64,000 nt of DNA from positions 83,409,470 through 83,473,469 of the forward strand of contig OW121848.1 in the NCBI GenBank assembly GCA_933228895.1, given 5' to 3'. The stretch comes from Platycnemis pennipes (lineage: Eukaryota; Arthropoda; Insecta; Odonata; Platycnemididae). Shown here one piece after another: positions 55,070 to 64,000 of the stretch; within the stretch, counting starts at the first letter, position 1, and each line of letters starts with the position of its first letter. The position numbers and the translations under genes were made by a program. Below the pieces are notes generated by a model that saw nothing but the letters and a program-made list of their open reading frames with translations, did not search any database and was not told the DNA's origin.

Positions 55070-57300
55070 TACCTCAATAAATGTATTACAACGAAATATT
55101 TCGTACATATAATAATAAAACATTATCAAAAGAAATTTCAAAAGAAAACTTTAATTCAGCATAGAATTTGAAATAACGTAGGCAAAAAAATACCACACTA
55201 ACGGATGTAGAACTACACAGGGAGAAGAGCGTAGCAATCGAACGGCGGAGGAGAATTTCGAAAAGCGGCATGCGCTTCGGAGATTGGATGGAGACGTATA
55301 ACAAGAAGATTGGCGTCGGCAAACTTTCCGACATACGTGGCAAAGGGGAGGGTGGGGATTGGAAGTTCCTCAAGGAGCCGGAGGATTTGGTGGTAGAGAG
55401 AGGAAGGTACGCCAGAGACGCCCGTCGCGCCCTCTATTAATTGGACTCTTTGGCGGTTTGGTTTCCCCGCGGGGGGAGGGGCAAGCCGGGGTATGGGATG
55501 GGAGATTCGTTGGCGAGGACGGATGACTGGTGTCTTCAGTCATGCTCGCATAGAAATAACTGCAGAGCAATGAAAAGCAATCACGAATGTGGCGAGCGAT
55601 GCGTCGGCCAGGACAAGAAGATCTGCTCTGAATCGCGACGCGAGTACTTGCGCAAACGGGGTTCGAATATATGCCCATTCCGTGGTGCGTATATAGTAGT
55701 TATCTCATTACAGAGAAAATATAACAGTAACGACAAGTGTACAAATATATGCCACAACATTTATTTGCATTGAGATACTTAAGGAAGTGGGAGTTGTGTG
55801 TCACACAGACACTTTTCCGAGGAGGTATCAATCAAAAAAATTAATATCTACTAATTTAAAAAAGAGAATATTTTACATATTTTAACTAATACCAAAGCTA
55901 AAGTGAGGCCATTGTTTAGAGGCACGTTTACGTGAAAGAACGTTAGAGGCACCTAGTCGAGTTACTACTAGGAAATGAAAATAATGATCCAAAATGTGCT
56001 TGACACCAACATTAATACATTCTCATGCTATTTTTAAAGTGCCCCAAAGATGGTTGGAATTAAATGTATTTTAATTGATTAAATTACGTTGAATAGGAAT
56101 AGCTTAAAAAAGGAAAGAAGTAGCAATACTTGATAAACAAGATAAGCTGTGATTACGAAAGCAGCCTGGGCGATTGGCCCGGTTTTCGCCGTTTTGATTG
56201 GATTATAAACTCAAATCTAAGATTGTGTCTCCTCTTGATACCTACCTAGTTGGCAAGAGTGGAACGTCTACATTTTGAAGCTTTGAAAGCACAAACAAAA
56301 CCCGCTGCGCTATCAATGGCGCCGATCGGGATTCACAAGAGTTCCTTGATCGGAAGGCGACCTTCTGCCAGCCTTATAGCTATTCATTATTCTGTCAGCC
56401 GGATTTCAACTTTTCACACATCTTCACCGGGTGATATGTTTGCTATAGATAATTATTCCCAAAGCAGGTCATTTAATTCATCTATTAACAAGAGAGATTT
56501 AATCACGAATGAAAGTCGCCGATGTTCCAATTGCCGTTCAGCACAATACTTCATTATGCAAGTATAGAACACAAATTCTTGTGCCTCCGGATGAGAGCCA
56601 GAAGGAGACATTTATCGCTCACGACTCCTTTACACCATCGCTCCTTCAAGACTACTATTGAGATAGAGATTTAAAAATCCATGAACCCGTAGGCTGAGGT
56701 AGATGTCTTACGAGCCACGTGAACTCGCGCATGAGGAATTTCTAACTACGGTGAACATTTTTCTGTCGTCATAAACATTATTTTAACAGCATTCCACAGA
56801 AATTGTGAGAAATGCATGATAACTTACAGGTTATCGGCATGATGGCAGGCTACTTGATCCAATGGACTCGCTCTAGAAATGTATCACCTGGATTATTCAT
56901 CCTTCCCTTAGAATCTAATTCCTCCTGATTCCATGAAGTTCGAAATAGGAGACTAACGATATTTCCATTTTTTCCATCGGAATGAGCACCTCAAGACTCA
57001 AACTTTGTTAAATTACACACAAAATCTCTCCAGTCCCCTCACTTTACATGCTTTCCCACGCATTGATGAAATCTCAATTTTCCTCATTAAATCAAAATAA
57101 GTATTATTAAGAGATTCCAATTATTCATCCAGACATCTCTCAAATTAAATGTCACTGCATTCTGTAAATGAGACAAACGAAGGGCGTGAAAGAAAAAAAG
57201 TGGTGATCATGCAGTAAAATATTCCTTCAATACTTTCAACCGAATTAGTTTTCAATCCGAAAGTTAATCTAATTGGTGTGAGGGTAGAGTTCAGCATGAA
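55070..57300. other. Spacer, no supported gene
   Basis: A mildly GC-rich segment (55180-55680) carries overlapping frames of about 100 codons on both strands with no domain. The rest is AT-rich. Confidence 0.35.
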
Positions 57301-57309
57301 TTTAGTCTG

Positions 57310-57520
57310 CTTAACTCCAGAGGAATTATAAGATTCACACGCGGAGGTCCTGTTCTTTCCCTCCCCCTCTGTTAGCCTCCAGAGGTTTCACAGGAAAATC
57401 GGGGCCCCAGAAAATCAAATTATTTGGGTTCCGCTGCAGGTGCCCAAAGCGGTCTCTCTCTGGTTTGAACCCGAAGCCTCCAATCAGTAGCCAAACGCTT
57501 TATCCATGGGGATATCATTC
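57310..57520 (-). mobile_element. tRNA-derived SINE (minus)
   Basis: Minus-strand head with GGATAAAGCGTTTGG (A-box region) and CGGGTTCAAACC (B box). The body contains GATTTTCTGGGGCCCC and a purine-rich stretch. Organisation resembles 29295-29515. It is too degenerate to be a tRNA gene. Confidence 0.58.
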
Positions 57521-57529
57521 TATCAGTTA

Positions 57530-58900
57530 GTAAAAAACGAAATTTAATTAAAATATAAGTAAATTATGGTTAATGATCCTGCAAATATCTGTTCTAAAAA
57601 TATACACAATTTTACTTTTTGGGCGAAGTTTCATGATTTCCGCTAATCGTAAACTGGTAGTTTGTGTCGGTGTTAAGTTAATGTCGCGGTCACCAGCAAC
57701 TCCGATTTCGTACAGCACATTAGAATGTCTATTAGTCGATGAGATCAGTTACTGTGAAATAACGGACCTTTTGACGATTCTTCTTATGTCAATTCATTTC
57801 TGACGATTGTTTTTATGTCATAAAATTATTTAGTCAGAGTCCAAAAAACCGTGTCTGGAATAAGAATTCCCATCTGCCCCTCAGAAGAAGAGAGAGGAGT
57901 TCGTTCATCGCGGTGAAAGCATGTGATCGCAAATTTATGACGCACTATCTCCAAAATATCTTATTCCATAATCAGTCTAGTTAACTCATTAACACCCAAA
58001 CAAGATCATTCACGTTCCTCTAGCACCCCTGAGTAAGCAGAAAGAGTATGAATGGGCAATTAACATGCACTTAAGATGAGGAATCAGGCAAATACGAAGC
58101 AACCACGCGTGTAACACGCCGAGAGTTGGCCTACCGCTTCCCAAGTGCCTTGGAGCAGCATGGACCGAACACGGACAGGTGCTAATCAAATGCGATGGCG
58201 GCCCGAACAGAGGATGTTTTCTTTTCTATTTCCAGGCTACGGAATTCCAACTTGTGCGAGATATTCAGCACTCTTGGAAGATTTCTAATTCCCTCATAGG
58301 AAAATCGTGCATTATATGCACATGATATATAGAAGGGGTTAGTTAAAATTCAGGGCGAAATTGAGGAACTTACCAGCATCTCCAGTCCAAATGCTCCACA
58401 GCATTTGTTTATAAAACTATGGATATGGAACGCTACTGACACTAGCCTCCCATTCATTACTAGCGCTTGATCTGGCAATAAAAGGTGGAGAGAAGGGATT
58501 AAACAATCTTCCTCCGAATCTCATAATTAGAATCGATCTATCTACACTATATTTTTAGAATACTTCCAATATTGCGAAAGCATATAAGCACAAAGTTGAT
58601 GGTAATGAATTGGCTTGCACCATAGATAGAAAATTAGTACACAATTTCAAGGATTAAATTATATCTTGACCATGTACGTTGAGTATTAAGATACTTATGC
58701 GCATCGCGCGATAAGAAAATAGTTCTCCACATTTTTATGACCAGGTATTTTCGAGTATTTCAGGAATAAGGAGTGATTTCATCATAAATGAAGCTCTAAA
58801 TGCTATTTTTCTTGGCTCTAGTGTATGAACTACACAGAAACTCGAATGATAAAAATTAATCAAACATTTACCCCACTAGTACCTACATCGAATTTCCAGG
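57530..58900. other. AT-rich spacer, no supported gene
   Basis: Nothing recognised on either strand. Confidence 0.4.
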
Positions 58901-58904
58901 CCGT

Positions 58905-59075
58905 CCGTGGGAGTCAGGCCGACAACGCGCCAGCCTAAACTCATAGGTTGCGCGTTATAATCTCGCGTCGGGCATGGGTGATGAATTAGTCTAAGGATTA
59001 GGTTTAAGATTAAGTTAGAATAGAGGATTCCATACAATCTAAGCAGTTGGAGCACCTCTAAACATTTTAAATTAC
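58905..59075 (+). mobile_element. tRNA-derived SINE, family A, copy 2
   Basis: GAGTCAGGCCGACAACGCGCC (A-box region), a worn B box (GCGTTATAATCTC), then CGGGCATGGGTGATG, TTAGGTTTAAGATTA and GGAGCACC. These follow the order of copy 1 at 25975-26140. The decayed B box suggests it can no longer be transcribed. Confidence 0.6.
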
Positions 59076-59559
59076 TTTTAATACTACCAGATTTTCAAGG
59101 ATTAATACTCCATGATGATCACAAGCGTTCACCAAGGACGTTAATTATTCAAGCTGCATAACTTTTTACAGCAGAAAGATATTCCAATCAGGAATATCAG
59201 GCAATATTAACTAATTTCCAGGGCTTGACAGCGACGTGGTGACGTTGAAATTATATATAAAGTTCGGAAATGCATTCCGGGATGCACTACTAATCAAACT
59301 CCAGAATTTAGTTACTTCTACACTTAGAATTAAGTGATGTGAATCGAGATCAAGGAGTTAATTAATGCTAGAAATTATACCTGCATTTGTAACGTTTCCT
59401 CGCTCCGTCTACCATCATTGAAGATCGAAGCACCGGGTGACAGAACGAATGGATGAAAATAACACAGCCGTATTTGATTTGACTCCTACTTCATTGTTGA
59501 TGACCAGAATTGTGCCGTGCACCTTCTTTGATGCTCATCTTCGCAATCCAAATATTTCT

Positions 59560-60200
59560 CCCTCATCCAAACACAAAAGAAAACATCCTCACAGTGAGAT
59601 TCTGCGCGGATGAGGAGACGCAGGGGAGAAGAGAGGTGAGTAAATCGCTTAATACTTTCCATTTGTCGGTTTTTTGTTTCTTTGCTCCGTATTCTCCCGC
59701 GCGCCGCAAGGATTCATTATCCGAGACATCAATTTCAAGCGCCGCGGTCCCTCCACGCCAACAGATTCCAGGGGAAGAGGAGAGAGAGAGAGATAGCGTT
59801 CTTTTTTTCACAGCGTAGCAAATTGCTCTCGAGCTTCTGTGTCCGATTCTTTCCACCGCGCGTCTCCCCCACCCACTCTCAGTTTTCCATTCCGACACCA
59901 CTTCCCGCCTCATTCCTCTTCATTCCCGCTTATCTTCCCACTAAACACTAAAGCGAGCAATTCGAGTGACAAGTTTCTCACAGGGCACCGCTTTCCGCAT
60001 CCTGAAGAAAATACATTATCCTCCGCACGGAGTGGAACAAGAAACACTTGGCATGTTCAAGGAGTCGTTTCCTCCGCTAATTTTCGAATTTTTCGCTGCG
60101 TCGCGACGCCTAAGGTTGGATTTTTGTTTCCGCTTCCCAAGAAAGAGCTTCCAGAGAAAGTGAATAAACGCAAAAGCTCACCACCAGCGGGAGACCAGCA
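59560..60200. other. GC-rich island with GA microsatellite
   Basis: CpG-containing, with GAGAGAGAGAGATAG near 59782. Frames of up to 151 codons overlap on both strands without domains. Confidence 0.4.
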
Positions 60201-60299
60201 TGTGTTTGAGATGTGGCGTGATGTTTTTATTTTTTGTAATTCATGGCTTAGAATTATGCGTCACACTGGAGTACAGAATATTTTTAGCGTGTAACGGTT

Positions 60300-62140
60300 C
60301 AATTATTAACTTATTTAAGTAGTTAGCAATTTTTGCATGACCAATACATTAATGCGCTTCTTTCAAAATGAGAGGAAATATTATTGTTCATAATTCTGGA
60401 AATTTTCTATGTGTAATAGATAAAAATTTCATACACACAAAATTGAATTCCCTTTAGGTGTCATAGCAAATCCCCGATTCCTTGTATCCCTGTCCTCCTG
60501 TATGCTCTATCCTGTGGTATCCCTGGTTTGTTGTTATGACGACAATGATATAAGGGAATACTGAGTTTCTTTAGACTTCCTTTGAGAAGCAGAGTTTGTG
60601 CAGGCATCTCTCAAAGTGGGATGGGAAACTCTTATCATTAAACTCGTGAATAAATGATATTCTGATGACAAATAACTTACGTTCATACGGTAAACTGACT
60701 GCGCATTAATTTAGCGAATGGAATAATCGGAATAACATGCGGTCAGTGGGAGATTACTAGGCTATCCACTATCGCCGAAGCTTTTCAAATTACACACCAA
60801 GTAAATAGTAAAAGACAGAGCAGCAGAGTAAAGAGTTGAGCAGCTTCAAAGAAGAGATTAATCCGAGGGAACTGTCGAAGACAGAGTATATGAGTGAATA
60901 ATGTATTTGAATAGTTATAAAGTAATCTTGAATAGATTTCTGGAGCACAAGTAGGAATGGTTCCGAAACTTGACTTTGAGATAATAAGGAATGAGAGGAA
61001 ATTGGAGGAATTCAGATGTGGTCTTGATGTTTGGAATGGGACGAAGGAATTAAAATAGATTGTAAGAAAGGAGAGAAAAGAATTTTGTGAAAAGTGTTTT
61101 GGATAAGGTATCTAGCAAAGGAAGTAGTAGTAGGTCATTGAAAAAGTTATATAATGTGAATGGAGGAATTCACGAATAAATGGAATATTTAGTACCTTTA
61201 TATGTAAGGATTTCCGAGGGAAGAAAAGGCATTTCAGTAAGTAGATCACAAAGGCTGTCTTCTTTATATTTACGCATGTGCTTAAATAAAAATATAAATC
61301 ATCGCGCTCACCTTGAGTGAAGAATAAGTTTTATTTGTCATCTTCCTGTAAGGATTGTATTCCTCTGGAATGCAATAATCACTGTACTCTGAAGTATCAC
61401 TTCACTTATAAATTAATTTTACCTCCATAATGGATACAAAACAAAATGAATATCCTAAGATAGGAAGAATTATACACATTAAGGTAGAACAGCAAATTTG
61501 GAACTATAATATTAAAACGTTCTCAATTTTATTTTAGAGGCCAACGATCATCCATAAATTTTAGGCATCAACGTATCTCATTTCAAAAGAATCCATTACT
61601 CTGGCACTCCAGCTGTGATTCGTGATCTCTCATTCATGTTCTTCAAATAGGCTTGATTCACCATTAACATTTACACTTATGAGAAGAGAGTTGAAGAAAA
61701 TGAAATTCGCACAAATCATTACCAAGGATTACCCAGTGAGTACGTGTGTCGCGAGTAAACCAGCAAGATGCAGTCTACAATGACGTGAGACAAAGGAAGA
61801 CAACGATGCAATACCGGCGGTGGCTCAGAGCAAGGGAAAAAATTTCACGATCTACCGCAAGTACGGACATGGCAGCATCCCTTAGAGCAGATGGTCTGAA
61901 TAGGTAATACTAAACGGAGCCGGCACTGAGCTGAATTACTGGCACTGAAATAAAAGCTCAACGGATCTGAGCGCTCACGTCACCTGCCAGAAATCAACAC
62001 GTGGACATTTACGGGGAATGTTGCATCAATCGTCGAGTTAGAGCTAATAGACGCAGGTCCTTGACGACCAATCAGCGTCAACAACTCGCTGGATAACGTT
62101 TGAAATGGCGAGGTCCGACCGAACGCCACGACCCAGATCT
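60300..62140. other. AT-rich spacer, no supported gene
   Basis: A purine-biased stretch at about 60830-61230 may be worn retroelement coding DNA. No motif is readable. Confidence 0.35.
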
Positions 62141-62149
62141 ATGACTTTA

Positions 62150-62690
62150 TGGAGTCTGGTGTGGAACGGGGGGCATGCTTCGGCCGTAAAGCTCGCGTCT
62201 CCACGCAACAATCTGCACTTTGAGGGGAGACCCCAGCCGCCCCCGATACCCACCGGAAGACGATTGAGATGAGAAGGTATGACAAGGCAACCCACCCACT
62301 CCTCACCTCCAAGCTGTGGTCCACCCCTTGCCTAGACGGAGCTCCCATGAGTCCCGCCGCAATCCGGAACCACCCCCCGTGCACAAAGGAGCCGGGATAC
62401 TCATTCATACGAAGCAGTCCGCTTTCCTCCTCTTCCTTTCGCCATCCCTCCTCCACCCGCCTCAAACATTCATCTCATCCTTTAACTCCATCCTTCAAGG
62501 CGGCTTCCTTTGAGAGAGGGAGGAGACGGAGGAGGGGGGGAGAGGTTACGGGAGAGTGGGAGGGGGCGGGGAGTGAGGGAGGGTGGGAGGGAAGATGGTC
62601 ATGAAGAGGAAGGAACAAGTTGTGAAAGGAAGCAGAAGAAATGCCTTCCTCGTCTGCGCGGTCCACGCAATTAACTGCCGCCATACCAAT
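62150..62690. other. GC island with pyrimidine-to-purine switch
   Basis: Pyrimidine-rich on the plus strand at about 62410-62510, then abruptly purine-rich at 62511-62640 with G7 and many GGG runs (G-quadruplex potential). Overlapping frames on both strands are low-complexity. Confidence 0.45.
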
Positions 62691-62694
62691 AGAT

Positions 62695-63115
62695 AATTAC
62701 CGCGAGGCTTAAAAATTGGAACGAGAGGTGCGAAAAAATTTGCGATTTTTCACTTGAGTGAACCGTCAAATAGCTTTGGTGAACTAGTGTTATTTTATAT
62801 GAATACGGACGGATGCGGCGATCCAAATTTTTACAGTATTTTTTTTTCATCCGTAAAAATAAAATATGAATTGGGCATCACGAGTGGTGGTATAATCTGA
62901 ATTAAAAAATGCTCTAAATAGGACATTTTCAAACACGTTCTTTGATAGAAAGCAAGGAAAATATGTGCGTAGGTATGCATGCTAAGGACAAAAATTTAGA
63001 TAAATTGAGACCAGTTATTTTTGTTAATATATCTTTCTTACTTATATCATTCCACTGGATTCTAATTTTTATATGTATTTCCCAAGATTATACTGAAAAA
63101 TATATTGACCTTCCG
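62695..63115. other. AT-rich spacer between islands
   Basis: No feature recognised. Confidence 0.35.
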
Positions 63116-63119
63116 GGCA

Positions 63120-64000
63120 TAGGGTGTGATGAAAATATTCATTTCTCCTTCGGGGAAAGGCAGACTGGATGCACTGAGAAGGGGACGTGCGTGAGTGATC
63201 GCAAGGGGGAAAAGACCGTCTTCGGAGAATTCAGAGACCAGAGAGTGAGGAGAAAAAGATAAGGACGGCAATAATTGGACGAAAGGGAGGAAAAAGGGAT
63301 GGAAAGAGGCGAAGGAGATGGCAATGCACGTTCATGCGCGCAAAATGAATGGGATACTTTAGCCATGGGATCCCGGGGAAGAAAACAATCATTATCTTGA
63401 ATCTCTCCCGAGCGAGCCAAAAAGTGAGCGAGGAGGAGATTGGATGTAAAAATGGGGAGGGGAGAGTATAAGAAGGGAGAGGATGGGAGTGAGGGATGGG
63501 AAAAGATCTCCTATCGCTCCCCCCCCCACCTCCCTCTCTTAGCGTCTTCTCTCTCTCTCTCACTCACCCTTTCTACCTATTCCCCTGCTTCTAGATCTTG
63601 GCTCGCCGAAAACTTGGCAACGCCGAGGAGGAGTCTGGTGAGTGAGGGAAGGGAAGGAGAAGAGCTTGAGTAGAGGCGGAGAGTGGCAGGGAGGAGGAAG
63701 AGGGAGAGTGGGGGAAGGCTTCTCTTGGAAGAAACTCGGGAAGGGGGATGAGGAAGTTGAGCATAGCGTAGGGGACTCTCCGAGAAGGAGGGGAGGATGG
63801 GGCGGGAAGAGGATGAGGGAAGTCTTGAGGCGAGAAAGGAGCGAAGGGAGTGGGCGGAGGACGAGAGAGGGAGGGAGAGAAGAAGAAAAATGATGCTGCG
63901 GGAGGGGTTGAGTTTTTTTTCGGGAGAAGGAGAGGAAGGAGGCAGAGTTCCGGGGGTAAAGGAGAAAGAGGTAAAAAGGAACCGAGGACAGGGAGGAATG
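63120..64000. other. Purine-rich island running off the window end
   Basis: Plus strand is A/G-rich at about 63140-63500 and 63615-63990, with a short pyrimidine-rich insert at 63510-63600 that includes C9 and a CT microsatellite. Frames are low-complexity Glu/Arg/Gly. The island continues beyond the window. Confidence 0.45.

Noticed and set aside
1..64000. CRISPR arrays, bacterial operons, ribosome binding sites, rRNA genes
   Set aside because: No regularly spaced direct repeats with unique spacers, no compact gene runs and no rRNA sequence recognised. The content is eukaryotic intergenic and transposon DNA.

Overview
The window looks like eukaryotic, AT-rich, gene-poor DNA, most likely from an arthropod nuclear genome. 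Evidence for this: an RTE-type LINE, a Penelope-like GIY-YIG remnant, a CR1/L2-like LINE remnant, several tRNA-derived SINEs, a MITE, and no compact gene layout. I could not support any host protein-coding gene, rRNA, genuine tRNA gene, CRISPR array or operon. Long open frames outside the LINE lie in C/T-rich low-complexity DNA and look spurious. The species assignment is inference.

Layout. 1-8.1 kb: two CpG-dense pyrimidine islands in AT-rich DNA, a Penelope-like relic (minus strand, about 3 kb), a SINE at 6.4 kb, and a very C-rich island at 7.1-7.9 kb. 8.15-11.59 kb: the centrepiece, a full-length RTE-clade retrotransposon with an intact 978-residue endonuclease/reverse-transcriptase ORF, an (ATG)5 tail and a perfect 11-bp target-site duplication. 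A 323-bp 5'-truncated copy faces it at 12.58-12.90 kb. 12.9-17 kb: AT-rich DNA with two GC islands. 17-20.2 kb: a LINE relic, then copy 1 of a roughly 1.6-kb repeat interrupted by a long-hairpin insertion, then a SINE. 21.3-22.35 kb: a dense cluster of a degenerate CGTTGTAAC-like word. 25.1-25.5 kb: a MITE with 31-bp inverted ends and TTA duplications. 26.5-27.8 kb: the largest pyrimidine island. 29.1-31.8 kb: a second hairpin insertion, a SINE and a CR1/L2-like relic. 33.3-43.5 kb: islands, SINEs and AT-rich spacer. 43.6-45.2 kb: copy 2 of the 1.6-kb repeat, which lacks the hairpin and so gives an empty-site comparison. 45.2-64 kb: mostly AT-rich spacer with further islands, a third hairpin insertion at 54.0-54.2 kb, an unidentified coding-like relic at 54.7-55.07 kb, and more SINEs.

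How it fits together. The window is a mobile-element graveyard around one apparently young, possibly active LINE. The RTE protein carries what target-primed reverse transcription needs (nicking endonuclease and reverse transcriptase), and the truncated copy nearby shows the family has moved more than once. The SINEs and hairpin elements encode nothing and would depend on machinery supplied elsewhere. The less explained observations are three hairpin insertions that share architecture but not sequence and have 9-12 bp duplications, and the structured 5' end of the RTE element. Similarity and identity statements are by eye, without alignment or database search.
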